NCBI GenBank assembly: GCA_030248195.1
Contig: JASAND010030463.1
Location: 1-64,000 of the forward strand
From: Trissonchulus latispiculum
Taxonomy: Eukaryota; Nematoda; Enoplea; Enoplida; Ironidae
DNA length: 64,000 nt
Reading direction: 5' to 3'
Each line of letters starts with the position of its first letter. Within the stretch, counting starts at the first letter, position 1. A program made the translations under genes and the position numbers. The notes under the pieces are model-generated. The model searched no databases, was not told where the DNA came from, and saw nothing but the letters and a program-made list of their open reading frames with translations. Below are positions 1-12,204 of this stretch, piece after piece.

Positions 1-1130
1 AATTGCTGTATACATTCGATGAGATAGCGATCTGAGCTTTTTCTAGGAGAAAAAAGGGGGATGGGGACAGCCGGGGGGGGGCCAGCCCACCCCTCCTCCT
101 CCCCACACTAAAAAACCCCAGACGTCACGAATCCACTCCATCCGACGTCACTCGGCCAAATGTCAGAATTTTACAAATTTTTGTTTTGGTAAAATTCAGT
201 GGCAGCAAAAATTACAAAACTACTGGCTTCCCACCTCCCGAGATTTTTTGGCCTTCACGTCAAGAAATCCAGGCTAATCTATGTATATTATAACTAACTG
301 TGCATCCATCCCCTATCTGGTTTTGTTAGACTTTTGGCAGCAGCCGCATAGGACGGCGGGCTCGGTAGCTGAGGAATTGCAGAAGTAGCTTCTCCTAAAA
401 AAAATATATATATATATATATATACATCCTCGTTACGTATACGTAATTGCCTGCGCATAGTAGGTTATGAAATGTTTATGTTACGGTTTTAGGGGGGGGG
501 GGGCGAGGTCGTCCACCCCCGGAATTTTCGCTACCCTCCCCGTTAGTTTTAGTGTGTTTTGGCCAAATTTTCGACGACAAAATGCAGATTATCCGACTTC
601 GCCGGAGATTTTTTCCTAAAATGGCTGTTTCTTGCCGACATTCAGATATTTTGGAGAACTTTTAGCGTTTCACCATGCAAAAATACTCCAAAAATATCAT
701 TTTGACTCATTTTTCGCAAACCCTCCCGGCCCCGGGAAAACGTCTTTTCTAAATTTTGGCCCGCCCTGGACTGGGGCCAGGCATCGTTGCGTCCCTACAT
801 TATAAATTATCCCCCCACTTTTGGACCCCCACTCGCCCCCACACTTATCCCCGCCATGGGCTTATCCAGGATTTTAAAAAGAGGGGGTCCATCCCGAACG
901 GGTGGGTCCGGATCGATTTTCCCCAAAAATTGCCAAATTTGAGCCAAAGGTATATACCGAAAACAAAACATTTGCCGAAAAGGGAGGGGGGTCTGGACCC
1001 ATATACCCCCCTAGATACGCCCCTGCTAGTGGTGTGGAAACTGTATATATATATATATAATTCGTCTTAAATTGCATTCAATTTTCTGGTATATTTGCAT
1101 TTTTCGGTTCTGGCACCTCATATAATACGT
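1..1130. other. Gene-free repetitive flank
   Basis: No gene is supported here. The stretch holds homopolymer G/C runs, a short (TA)n tract at about 403-424 and another at about 1045-1058, and pieces resembling repeats seen elsewhere in the window (phrases such as aattttcg and accccc). The open frames that occur are short and have no recognisable protein features. Confidence 0.5.
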
Positions 1131-1190
1131 AACGTTTGTTTTTAGCTGTTGAGTTTGGCGTATACCTTCACTGGGAGCTTGGCTCTCCCA

Positions 1191-1545
1191 TGGAATCTGC
1201 GGTCACCCCTCCCATCTTCTCCCGTGGAATCTGCGGTCACCCCTCCCCTCTTCTCCCGTGGAATCTGCGGTTACCCCTCCCCTCTTCTCCCGTGGAATCT
1301 GCGGTCACCCCTCCCCTCTTCTCCCGTGGAATCTGCGGTCACCCCTCCCCTCTTCTCCCGTGGAATCTGCGGTTACCCCTCCCCTCTTCTCCCGTGGAAT
1401 CTGCGGTCACCCCTCCCCTCTTCTCCCGTGGAATCTGCGGTCACCCCTCCCCTCTTCTCCCGTGGAATCTGCGGTCACCCCTCCTCTCTTCTCCCGTGGA
1501 ATCTGCGGTCACCCCTCCCCTCTTCTCCCGTGGAATCTGCTGTCA
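1191..1545. repeat. 34-bp minisatellite, about 10.5 copies
   Basis: The unit begins TGGAATCTGCGGTCACCCCT and recurs every 34 bases from 1191 to 1531 (eleven unit starts, the last one partial). Units are nearly identical; the main differences are C/T at the GGTCA/GGTTA position and a few single changes. Because 34 is not a multiple of three and the unit lacks stops, all three forward frames stay open, so three overlapping apparent proteins of the same repeating peptide arise. They are not taken as genes. Confidence 0.95.
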
Positions 1546-1550
1546 AACAT

Positions 1551-2640
1551 CCCTTCTCTAGTTGCCAGCTCATTGATAATGCTGATTACGTACGTACACA
1601 AAATTTTCAGAGGGGGGCTGACTTTGACGGGTTTTCGTTTCGGCACTACAATTACATGCACACTGCGTACGTATAACTGTAGATTGACTTATTAATATTT
1701 GCGTCAAAGTGTTAAAACCGGAAGAGGTCTACTAACATTCAAAACCGGGGGATCTGGGGGGCTGGTCTGGAATTGTAGTATGCTAATACTGGCATTTTTA
1801 GGGTTTTGAAAGTGGGGGGCTTCCGAAAAGTGGGTGCCGAGCCAAAGTTAATATATACCGAAATTTTTAGCGAAAAATTAGCATTTGTGAGGTAAAAACG
1901 CAAAACAATTGCTGCTTTGAGCTTAAAATGAGCTTATATGTCCATAAATTAGCTAAAAATTGAGAAAAGTTTTGAAAATTTGAACTAAAAACCTAATTTT
2001 TTGACACTTCTGTGCGACCCCAAAAAAAGTGAGTATGGGCTTGCCGAAAAGTGGGGGGGGCTCCGAAAAGTGGAGGGGGGAATCGAAAAGTGGTGCCCCC
2101 CCCACTAAAAAATGCCAGCTAATAATTAAAAATAGTATTTAGATATATAACTCAGCTAGCAAAATTTAGCTAATTTCTTAATAAACTAGAAATCGCTTTA
2201 ATCTCAATCAAACTTGGAGAATTACATTATATACCCATTGTTTATAATAAATGTAAACGGTTTGTAATAATGTAAAGTTTTTTAAAGTATAAGGGGCAGA
2301 TTATTTAATTAAGTAATTATTTTAAGGCTTGCTTATTATGCGCAAAGGTTTATGTCCATCACGTTTGCCAAAAACGAAAACTGTTTGACAATAATTTGTT
2401 GATTCCTGGGTTAAATGACTTGTTCCTCTGCCGAAATATTTTTTAGTTTTTGACAACAGCTTAAAGTTTCGTATTAATTTCTGGGTTGTTATTGAAAAGT
2501 CGAGGATGCTGCGGGTTGGTACTGAAATTCGAGGATGCTGCGGGTTCGCACTGCCACACTTGTATTGACCCCCGCACATATAACTTACGTACGTATATAT
2601 GGAGACAGTAACTGCAAAATTTATTACGTACGGGTGTACG
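1551..2640. other. Gene-free AT-rich stretch
   Basis: Nothing coding is supported. Between about 1,740 and 2,105 there are several short copies of a GAAAAGTGG-type G-rich word in an otherwise AT-rich sequence. A short duplication, GAGGATGCTGCGGGTT, occurs twice near 2,500-2,545. Confidence 0.4.
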
Positions 2641-2646
2641 TATTAC

Positions 2647-3200
<554 letters not shown>

Positions 3201-3351
3201 TAGCAACTCCTCGAGTTCGTTTTACAGGGGATTGTTGTGAGACTTTTAGCTCGTTTCCGATCTTTTAAGGGTGTAGACCGACCTAGGTAGTAACCTCGTA
3301 TATGCTTTACCGAAACTAAAACTAAACCGTTTCCGTTTATAATCCAAAACT

Positions 3352-3952
3352 AAGGGGTCTTATCTCGATTACCCCCCCCCACCACTCAAAATCTGTAAAA
3401 CTTGACCAAATGAGCTAAACTTTGGCGTGGGTATGTTTTCGACTACGCTTAGTTCAAATATCACAAAATTTTTCGATTTCGCGAAATTCTATTTTTTTCT
3501 ATTTCTAAGAGGGCACCAAGGGAAACCAAAAAATTTTTTGTCTTCGATATTGCCGAAAAGATTTATATAGGGGTTTTCGGCGTCGTGGAACACGAACCTG
3601 AAGTCCGTTTGCCGATTCAACTTTTCGTTATCTCAGTATAAGCTGAAGATTTAAGCTTAAGATGTAAGCTTATACTGAGCTAACGAAAAACTGACTCGAA
3701 AAACGGACTTCAGATTCGTGTTCTGCGATCCGAAAACCCCTATATACAGCTTTTCAGCAAAATCGAAGACGAAAAAGTTTTCGGTTTCCCCTGGTCCTCC
3801 CTTGGAAATCGAAAAACTCGAATGTTGCGAAATCGAAAAATTTTGCGATACTTGAACTCAGCGTAGTCGAAAACATACCCATAGTAAATTTTAACTCAAT
3901 TGGTTAAGTTTTAAGGATTTTGAGTGGTGGGAGGCTAATCGAGATGTGACCC
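3352..3952. repeat. Fold-back (palindromic) element, ~600 bp
   Basis: The two halves are inverted copies. The left arm reads GGGGTCTTATCTCGATTACC, then a polyC tract and accactcaaaat; the right arm ends with gattttgagtggtggg and taatcgagatgtgaccc. Inner matching blocks include tcgactacgctta.gttcaa on the left against ttgaactcagcgtagtcga on the right, and the centre reads ttaagcttaagatgtaagctta. No ORF is present. It resembles a non-autonomous foldback or hairpin transposon; related copies lie at 2647, 4298 and 62430. Confidence 0.75.
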
Positions 3953-4297
3953 AAAAGTTTCCAAAAAATTATCAAAATTTTAATCGTCTAGCTAATTTTA
4001 TAATTGTTTTGAATGTTAAATCGCAATTTGTCTGGATGAGCTTAAATAATTAAGCTACAGCTAAACTTTACTTTTAACATTCAAAATTTTTTAAAAAACT
4101 AGTTATTAGTTACAAATTGATTGGAAATATCTCCTGTTTGATCCATTTTTATGTGTATATCTGTATATTACACATGTGGTTGGTTTAATGCTAAATTATG
4201 TACAGTATACTCGTAATCATAACATTTATAGGCGTGTTTGTGTGTATGGAATCAAGTCATTGTTAGTTGTTGCGTGTTTAAAGACGGTTTCACCATT

Positions 4298-4575
4298 GCA
4301 AAAACAAAATTTTTGTTGTCTCCGATTTCGTTGAAAAGTTGCATATAGGGGTTGTCTAGGTCGCTAAACACAAATCAGAAAACTTTTTTCGGTCTAGCTT
4401 TTCGCTAGCTACGCTTAAACGTTACGCTTACAACTTTAGTTTATTTCTACCCAATGAAAAGCTGGATCGAAAAATGGTTTTCAGATTCCTGTTCAGCGAT
4501 CCAGAAAACCCTTATATGCAACTTTTCAGCGAATTCTGAGACAAAATTTTTTGGTTCCCCTTGTTCCCCCCTTGG
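4298..4575. repeat. Fold-back family, inner portion
   Basis: The left arm around 4300-4385 and the right arm around 4485-4560 are inverted copies: gttgaaaagttgcatatagg against cttatatgcaacttttcagc, and a gacctaggtcgct/agcgatcc pair. It is the inner part of the family at 3352 with diverged outer ends. Confidence 0.6.
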
Positions 4576-4607
4576 AAAACTTAAAAATAAATTGAAAATT
4601 TGGAACT

Positions 4608-4990
4608 CTTTAACTTTATTCTCCCCAACAAAAGTTGGTCGACTTCAAATGCTTATTGCAGGAGATCAACAGAACTTCAGAGCATGATTTATACATCGTA
4701 GGAATGCTCGAGATGTGCTCTATTTGATGGTGTAATGCAGTTTGCTATAGCTTGCTGCTATAAAACGTTAAGCGTAACAAACTATCAAAGTTACTGCTTT
4801 TTGCAGTTTTTGGTAGTTTTTACGCTTAACTTTTTATAGCAGCAAACTACAGCACACTGCTTTACACCGTTATATAAAGCACATCTCGAGCATTCCAACG
4901 ATGTATAAATCATGCTCTAAAGTTCTGTTGATCCTTTGCAATAAGAAATTGACCAACTTTTGTTTGGGGGGGGAGGGAATAATGTTAAAG
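4608..4990. repeat. Palindrome, ~380 bp, separate family
   Basis: The arms match over long stretches: tttatacatcgtaggaatgc and ctcgagatgtgct on the left against agcacatctcgagcattcc and aacgatgtataaa on the right. The outer ends caacaaaagttggtc and gaccaacttttgtttg also pair. The centre holds ttactgctttttgcagtttt. No coding potential is seen. Confidence 0.75.
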
Positions 4991-5118
4991 AGATCTTAAA
5001 TTAAAAGAGATTAAACTTTTACTGCAGAGTGCAGATCGATCAGAAATTTGTGCAAATGCACGCATACTAAATTTGAACTTAATCAAACTTTAATTCTGTA
5101 AATAATTGGATGACTTAC

Positions 5119-5155
5119 CCTTGACTTCCAGTTTTGGTAGTCCTCGCTTGCTCAT
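5119..5155 (-). CDS. Possible first coding exon (12 codons)
   Basis: On the minus strand an ATG is followed by twelve open codons (MSKRGLPKLEVK) and then G|GTAAGT, a near-consensus splice donor at 5118-5113. An acceptor-like tract ends upstream in ATCCAG|CAG, so the exon could also have a 5' untranslated part. No continuation could be matched further left, where palindromes intervene. It may be a real gene start, a remnant, or chance. Confidence 0.2.
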
Positions 5156-5159
5156 AATC

Positions 5160-6860
5160 GGATGACTGCTGGATAAAGGATAAAGGATAAATAAATAAGT
5201 ATCCTGAAAAACAAAATATATATACAATATGTTAGTGTAACAAGTTAGCAAAGAAAGTTGGAGCTCAAGAAAAATGTTGAGAAAAATTACATTACATTTA
5301 GAAAAATAAAACTACAGCCCTCCTCTGCCCTTTGGCCATTAGGACAGAGTAAGAGCTGACCTCTTATGTCCATTGCAAAAATAATATATACGTGTGTGTT
5401 AGTGCATATGCAACATTTGTGTGCGCCTTTTGCGCGCACTAGACGACGTATTGTCTAATCAGTGAGCCCTTAGGGAAAACGTTACCAAACCCTCAAGTGT
5501 GGTCCTAATCCTCTGATTTGAAATTGCACCTTTTGTTTCCGTTTTGCGGTAGGCTACACCCTGCTGAGGTGCAATAAATTGCTCCTCATTTTGACTGTAT
5601 TTGTTCGGGTCTTTTACATTTGATGGGAACTGTAATAAATCCTTTGTCCTTGATGTAAGATACCCTCCCATTGCAAGACTAAAGTCTCAGGCCCCCCTAT
5701 CAACGCTATCCCAGTTGCAATACTTACAACAGAAAGACTAATCAGTTTACGCTATATGGTCAGCGATTGTCCAGGAAAGGTGTGTTTGAAACCGCTTTAA
5801 ACTTGATAAATTACAAAAACTCTAACACAGGTATATAGATACTTAAGATTCGTAACATTTAGTGGACAAATGGATATATACGTACTCTTGGTAATTTATG
5901 TAGATACATGACAAATTACGTACTACGTTCAGTTTTATTGAATTACCTAAGAATAGCGGCAATACTTTAGCATTGTAGTTATTTTGTAACTTTTGATTTG
6001 GAAACGTAAACGTATCTATTGAGCTATTGAATTTGCTGAAAAAAGTAAAGCGTTGTATTATCGGTTCATTGGACGCGTTAAATGTCAAATGGGATCATTT
6101 TTGCTTTGGTTGAGGTATTGATGATTCTACCGTATACACATTTTATCACCGCTAAGGGGTCTGTATAAAATCCCATTGTATATATTGGCTTCCATCCACT
6201 GTAATGTCTGAGACTACTTTAGTGTCTGTTTTTTTCAAAACTGTAACAGACCTTTTGCAATTTCGCACATATAACTACTCACCCTTTTTATTAGCCATCT
6301 AAATGTTCTATCACACCCGCTCCTGTATTTCATCTTCTTTGTCATCATTCTCATTTTTGTTTTAGATCCATTGGGCGTCGGTTGTGTTCGCTCCGTGTTC
6401 TCCGAACTTCATCCGTTCCTGATTTTGTATGTAATCTGTAATATTTAATGCATCTGTATTTTAGTCATGTAAGGGGGTAATGTAATTCGGCGCCTGTTTT
6501 AGCTTCTCTATTCGGGTTTCTTGCGCTTTCCCCCCAGCCCTAGCTTTTAATTTTTTGGCCAATGACTTTGAAATTTTGTATGGGTGCAGTGGGGGGTGAT
6601 GAATTCAAAAATTTTAAATCTGAGTTTGGTATGGGGGACCAGGGTCTATTCTATATATAGAGTGACTTTCAATGTATTACGTAAGTAATGTGTCTGTTTT
6701 GCTTTAATGTCCCAGACCTCGCCTGTTGTGTGGTAGAGCGCCAATAGGGTTCGGCTTTAAGGTGCGCCGATTTAAATTTTAGACTAATAAATCTTGTTAT
6801 ATAATTTTAATGCACAATTAAAGCACATGGCGAGGCTGGAAGTTATTGTATTATTATATC
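5160..6860. other. Gene-free stretch
   Basis: No coding region, RNA gene or clear repeat family is supported. Short open frames occur on both strands without recognisable features. Confidence 0.4.
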
Positions 6861-6875
6861 CAACAACTTATGTGT

Positions 6876-8990
6876 CGGGCGCAACTTCAAGTTTGCGCCT
6901 TCGAATCCACTCCTGTCCATGTTCAATATTAGACTTCGCGAAATGTAGTTTGATTAGAGGTTTTTTCTTCCAGTGAACTCCCGAATGTGCAATGTGCCCT
7001 CCTGGAGGCGCGACTGCTGCGGTTTGCGCCTTCTGGATTTCGTCCACAGGGAATTTGCCGATCGTATTACTAAAATGTGTTCCATACGCTATTTTCCCAA
7101 ATCTTGCCAATGTGTAGTTTTTACTCAGTACAAAGGCGCGACGACTCGTCTGCGCCTTGAGGAAGTAGCAACTCCTGAAGGCAAATACAATTTACTGTTA
7201 TTAAATTAAAATTAAATTAAATATTAAAATTTAATTAGGACAATTTAATTAACAGTTACAAACGCTTAATTTGTGTCACCTACAAGCTCCCTTAATTTGA
7301 TTGATTTCCTTGAAGTGCGGTAGTTGTGTAGTAGTAGTAGTTGTAAAAAGAAAGTTACTGTCTGTACCTATGCTTCATGACTAATAAACGAGACTTGACT
7401 AACTAGTTGCAGGTTCACAATCGGTAGTGTATGCCTACCGCTCCTCCTCGTGCCTATCAAGTAAAACCCTAATTAAAATCAGCAGAATTTCACACGATAC
7501 TTTAATCTCAAATTTACACTAAACTATCAGATAACATTTCCATAAAATATAAGAAGACAACACACGTAAGTATTTCACCTGACAACTCAAATTATACTAA
7601 ATCACAACAATAAGTCTCAGCTGCCAACACACTCGAGGAAATCCCAAAGAACCCAACCAACTACGCTTCGAATACCACCAAGACTGTAGACAACCCCTTT
7701 CGAATATTGAACTCCATCTTGATAAGCTATCAAAGTAGCTAAGATTCAAAATTAGTTTCATCATTCATGAGATAATTTACAAAATTGACATCGTTTCCAA
7801 CGAATATTTCACATAGTGTAGTAGTAGTAGTGGAGTTGTAGTAGGTTTCCACACCGATGAACCCCGGAATGAGCAAGCTTTCTGTGAAGGCGCGACTGCT
7901 CCAGTTTGCGCCTTCTAGATTTAAAATTAATCATTTTCGCTCACAGTGTTGAAACAGTTAAACAGTTCATTTTAACTCGGCAGCAGGGTTTAAATAATTA
8001 AATTTTTAAGTCTACTTAACTCTCTTGACTCTGTTGCAATTAAATGAAGATGCGACGACCATCGTCTGCGCCTTCTCGAATTTTCAAGCAAGAACTCGAC
8101 TTTTTTTCACTCTGCAATTAAATTGAGGCGCGACGACCTTCGTCACCTAGCTCCCTTAATTTGATTGATTTCCTTGAAGTACGGTAGTTGTGTAGTAGTA
8201 GTAGTAGTGTAGTAGTAGTGGAGTTGTAGTAGGTTTCCACCGATGAACTCTGGAATGAGCAAGCTAGATTTAAAATTAATCATTTTCGCTCACAGTGTTA
8301 AAAGAGTTAAACAGTTCATTTTAACTCGGCAGCAGGGTTTAAATAATTAAATTTTTAAGTCTTCTTGACTCTGTTGCGATTAAATGAAGGAGCGACGACC
8401 ATCGTCTGCGCCTTCTCGAATTTTCAAGCAAGAACTTGACTGTTTTCACTCTGCAATTAAATTGAGGCGCGACGACCTTCGTCTGAGCCTTGTGTTAGTA
8501 ACCTCATTTGTTTTATTTTTAAGTTTTCCAAGGGGGGAACCAAAAAATTTTGTCTCAGAATTCGCTGAAAAGTTGCAATTGCAATTAAATGAAGGCGCGA
8601 CGACCATCGTCTGCGCCTTCTCAAATTTTCAAGCAAGAACTTGACTGTTTTCACGCTGCAATTAAATTGAGGCGCGACGACCTTCGTCTGATCCTTGTGT
8701 TAGTAACCTCATTTGTTTTACTGAAAAGAAAACTAACCCGTTTCCATTTAAATTAATCCAAAACGAAGATCCAAGAAATGCTAATGGTTGTCCCATTACT
8801 AACTCCCCTTAATGTGATTGATCTCCTTGTAGTACGGTAGTTGTAGTTTTTGCCTTGGTTTCGTCTCCGTTTCAGAGTGTCTTCACAGACCAGTCGCAGC
8901 ATTATGTGTAGTTGGATGTGAAGTATGTTTCCTCCCGTGAACTCGGAATGAGCAAGCTGTCTTTGAAGGCCGACTGCTGCAGTTTGCGCT
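6876..8990. repeat. Cluster of ~11 covarying short hairpins
   Basis: About eleven copies of a ~25-30-base inverted repeat of the form GGCGC-(G/A)-[ACNN]-loop-[NNGT]-(T/C)T-GCGCC. They start near 6878, 7006, 7133, 7887, 8046, 8124, 8386, 8464, 8591, 8670 and 8965. The outer stem (aaGGCGC / GCGCCtt) is constant, while the inner stem differs between copies yet keeps pairing: ACTT/AAGT, ACGA/TCGT, ACTG/CAGT. Several copies (8124, 8464, 8670) have lost the right outer arm. The cluster overlaps longer tandem duplications. Confidence 0.8.
7267..8910. repeat. Tandem/segmental duplication, ~340-380-bp blocks
   Basis: The order of words (ctcccttaatttgattgatt, GTAGTAGTAG microsatellite, gatgaac..ggaatgagcaagct, cagcagggtttaaataatta, then two hairpins) is present at about 7,800-8,150 and again at about 8,150-8,510. 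Partial copies lie at 7,286-7,345 and 8,570-8,860. A short piece of the fold-back family (ccaaaaaattttgtctcag) sits at about 8,523-8,575 and separates two copies, so insertion and duplication both shaped the array. Confidence 0.75.
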
Positions 8991-8999
8991 TATACGCAT

Positions 9000-10060
9000 A
9001 CGACATACGTGAAATCGACATACGTGAAAACCCCCCAAACCCCCCCCCCCCCAAGCACACGTATGGTAAGGTACCAAAATGTCAAAGTTAAAGGTCAAAA
9101 AATTAAAAGTTACGGGGGGGAAGCGCAAAAGATCCAGAAAAGATCCAGAATTCATACTTCACAAGTTTAATCAACTAGGATTATAATTAACATTTACATC
9201 CAACAAAAGTCCAAGTAGACATGTAAACAACGGTATCATTAATGTTTATTTGAGGCAACTCTTCACTTCATTGTCTTTTCGCAAACTAACCGCAGCCGTT
9301 AACCGCGTCTCCTGAAATATGAAAAACATCTTATTATAATTACAAAACATGATATACATGAAACTATATAATTCCGAATTTAGAATTTTTGAACACCAAC
9401 CTTGTTTTATAATGAAGGCTCTACGACTTTTGCGTGCGCCCTGGTGCGAAAATTAATCATAAATACTTTTAGAAAATCTAGTTTTTTAAAATTTATATAA
9501 ACTTTTTGCAGGTACAAATTGGTTACGAGTATCTGTTGTCAGTTCCATTTGTGTATGTTGCATTCGCGGTTACTTAATACGACTCTAATCTAATCTACCG
9601 TCCTGATATAAAACAATCCTTTTTCCAATTTAATGCGTTACAATTTACATGTTAATTCAAGTTAGTTTTCACCTTTTAACGTTGTAAATTAGACGGGTCA
9701 TCAAACCTCTTTAGGAGTCAACGTCATTAACATGTGAGTTGTAAACCTCACACGCGTATAGTTGACAGGCCTGCTTAGAATAATTATTTGTCATAAGGGC
9801 CTTTAAGCTAGCGTTAGCTTTGTATGCTTGCGCGTACGCACTTTCAAAGCGTTCTCCCGTTGAGCTAACGCCAAATAAATTGCCTAGCTTGCGCTTGCTT
9901 GCAAGCTATGTGAAGATAGGTTAAAGTTCGTAGGCCACCAACCGAGCTTTAACAAATAGGTGCTGGAATATGCTAGACACGTATGCTTAGAAGCATTAAA
10001 CTTCATCTGAAAGCTAATGAAGCTTTAATCATTTAGCGTGCTTGTGCGTATGTCGTATTT
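9000..10060. other. Gene-free stretch left of the Gypsy element
   Basis: No gene is seen. A 3' LTR of the adjacent minus-strand Gypsy element would be expected here, but no block matches the sequence right of 20,040, so the 3' LTR is lost or too diverged to recognise by eye. Confidence 0.45.
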
Positions 10061-10062
10061 AC

Positions 10063-10933
10063 CTAAAGTGAGGGAACACTTTGTGCTAAACATTTTGACG
10101 CATGCATAAGTCGGCATAACTCAAGGAATAATTCAGCAGGGGGAGCGCTCCGATCATAATGCAACGTAGGCGGAGAAAAGACAATATGTCGGCGACGATG
10201 CGTTGGATCTACATGACAAGGCAAGGGTGGTTCGGCAAGTAGAATAATAGTTTCCGCCAATCTATCCAACATAGCTGGATGAACTGGATGAGGAAGAAAC
10301 TTCGGTTGTCCAGCCCGCTCCACGCGCTGAAGGCGGCGGACATGCTGGTCAATCAGCTGCTGTGGAGTCACACCATCAAAATGCGCACCTGCCATTTGAC
10401 GAAAACGAGCATATTCGTGTAAAAGTTTAAAGTGCTGTGGAACCGGGGCGGTCCCCCCAGCCTTTTGAGGGCTGTTACATGGTAGACCCTCGAAGAAGGC
10501 CTCCATAGCAGCGATATCATCAGCATGTATACCCGACTCGTCCGAAGGTAAAACGGACGAAGGCACCGAAATTTCCTCCTGTTCATCCAACAAAGGTGAA
10601 CTTGCCGCCCCTAGGTTCACATCTTGAGGAATTTGATCAAAGTCTGCATATGTAAACGGGCGACCCCTTTTCTTAGAACTTTTTGACCCCGCTTTAGACT
10701 TTTTAGGGCTCCCAGCCGAAGCACCTTGAGAGGAAAGATCCCGCCCTGACACTCACTGACTGGTGAGACATAGGAGAGGAAATTTCCTGCAATTGAATAG
10801 AATTAGCGATCCGAGCGAAATCTTCATACGTAACAGGGTTACCTAAAGGTTCTGATGGCTCAGATCGGACAACTTGATAGCTTCGAACGACATAATCGTC
10901 CTCGTCAGAAGGGGGTGAGGTCTTTTCTGCCAT
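10063..10933 (-). pseudogene. Gypsy env-position protein B (frameshifted), function unknown
   Basis: The reading frame opens at 10933 with an acidic N-terminus (MAEKTSPPSDEDDY) and passes to a second frame near 10,745, running on to 10063 with about 290 codons in total. The N-terminal part is low-complexity, with a Ser/Lys/Gly-rich basic patch (KKSKAGSKSSKKRGRP). The C-terminal half contains PHPVHPA and PTLHYD, which correspond to PHQVHPA and PMIHYA in the neighbouring protein A. No signal peptide or membrane segment is visible, so it does not look like an envelope glycoprotein. I do not recognise the family. It sits between protein A and the element's lost 3' end. Confidence 0.55.
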
Positions 10934-11100
10934 ATTGAAATAAACGACCCTATCTAAATATAAATGAATGAAACAAAACTAACCTAAAAATCAAGAAGAA
11001 AGAAGGAAATAAGACGGGACGTACAAAAGGGAGAATGAAGTAATCTAGAATACAGAAAAGAGGAATATAATGAAGAAAAACAAAAAAGGAAAAAAGGAAT

Positions 11101-12204
11101 TTATGACGACTCCTCCGATGAATCAAAATAGAAGTCAGAATCGTCGCCCTTGGCACGCGCATCCACTATTTTTTGTTTCCACTGATCAAGCCGATTCTTT
11201 ATGCATTCAATCTCGTAGTACAAATCCGGAGCATAATGAATCATTGGATGAATGGCTGCCAAGCGCAGACGTTTACGAGCCGATTTAGAGTGGCGTCCCA
11301 CCAAAACTGGTCGAAAAGCAGAGGGCGGAACAGATCCTTTAGCTACCGCAGGATGTACCTGATGCGGGACCGTTCGCGGCTTACCCGGATTCGCGAGTAC
11401 GTATATGCGCCGATTGACTGCTGATAATAGGTCTGGTAGGGAGGAGAAAGCCTCTTCAGGTAGAGCGTTCGGAAAATCCCGACGGAATACGCAAAGGCGC
11501 ACTAGATAACGAACACGATCATCAATATGACGTCCCTGCTCCGGGGTAAAGGGGGGAACTAAATTCATTGGGGGAAAGGGGGCGTCAAAACAAAAAATAT
11601 TCCTGAACGGGGGAAAACCATACGGGTTAGCAATAACCCTCCGTTTATAATCAGGGAAATTCGGGCCCAAAAAGGGGTGTGGATCCCTTTCCGGATGTGC
11701 ATCCAGAAATCTTTCGATCTCCCGCTGGCATCGTAGCCAAATTGGGAGGTCAGCCAACGTAAACGGAAAGGTTGCAATCATAGAATTTCTGGGTGGGAGA
11801 AACATAACTGTCGGATCAAAATGAGACATCGGCTCAGGAACAAGAAAACGAACTTTCTTGGGAGAAAAAATTTTCGAAGCTGTAGGGTCTAAAAATTCAC
11901 CCCGGCTACTGGATAAATTCAAATTTCGCATGGCTTCACTAGTTTCGGAATCAAGTGAAGAGGGAGAAGATGGGGGAGGGGGTAAGTGTGACCCCACCCG
12001 AGCTGACCCCGGAGCAGAAACGTCCGGATCTTCAGCTAGATGATCGTGTTGCGCCATTTCTCGCAATTGTGCAGGCGAAACCTGTTGGACCCGCGGAGGA
12101 GAGTGTTCTGAACCCCCGCGTGTTGCGACAATACGGAAGTGCTGAGAGACAAACTCTAATTTATCTGCTAGAGAAGCATTATCCAAATCTTTACGGTTAG
12201 ACAT
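11101..12204 (-). CDS. Gypsy env-position protein A, 367 aa, function unknown
   Basis: This is a complete open frame directly downstream of the integrase on the same strand, with the first ATG at 12204 (MSNRKDLDNASL). Residues ~60-110 are Pro/Ser-rich; from ~120 onward it is more ordered, with IWLRCQREIERFLDAHPE and ANPYGFPPFRNIFCFD segments. Its C-terminal third (PHQVHPA ... PMIHYAPDLYYEIECI) shares spacing and motifs with protein B, so the two are likely ancient duplicates. There is a short acidic/Ser C-tail (DDSDFYFDSSEESS). No transmembrane helix, zinc knuckle or catalytic motif is seen. It remains intact although gag-pol of the same element is shattered. An accessory protein or a captured gene are both possible. 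Confidence 0.6.
   Translation of the reverse strand: MSNRKDLDNASLADKLEFVSQHFRIVATRGGSEHSPPRVQQVSPAQLREMAQHDHLAEDPDVSAPGSARVGSHLPPPPSSPSSLDSETSEAMRNLNLSSSRGEFLDPTASKIFSPKKVRFLVPEPMSHFDPTVMFLPPRNSMIATFPFTLADLPIWLRCQREIERFLDAHPERDPHPFLGPNFPDYKRRVIANPYGFPPFRNIFCFDAPFPPMNLVPPFTPEQGRHIDDRVRYLVRLCVFRRDFPNALPEEAFSSLPDLLSAVNRRIYVLANPGKPRTVPHQVHPAVAKGSVPPSAFRPVLVGRHSKSARKRLRLAAIHPMIHYAPDLYYEIECIKNRLDQWKQKIVDARAKGDDSDFYFDSSEESS

Noticed and set aside
1136..1695. Three overlapping proline/serine-rich proteins
   Set aside because: They are the three frames of the 34-bp minisatellite; a stop-free unit whose length is not divisible by three leaves all frames open.
6285..6301. A six-codon minus-strand exon (ATGGCTAATAAAAAG before a GGTGAG donor)
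   Set aside because: Too short, with no matching acceptor exon or conservation visible.
6876..8990. CRISPR-like array (short repeats with spacers)
   Set aside because: Spacing is irregular, repeats vary in paired fashion, there are no cas genes and the DNA is eukaryotic.
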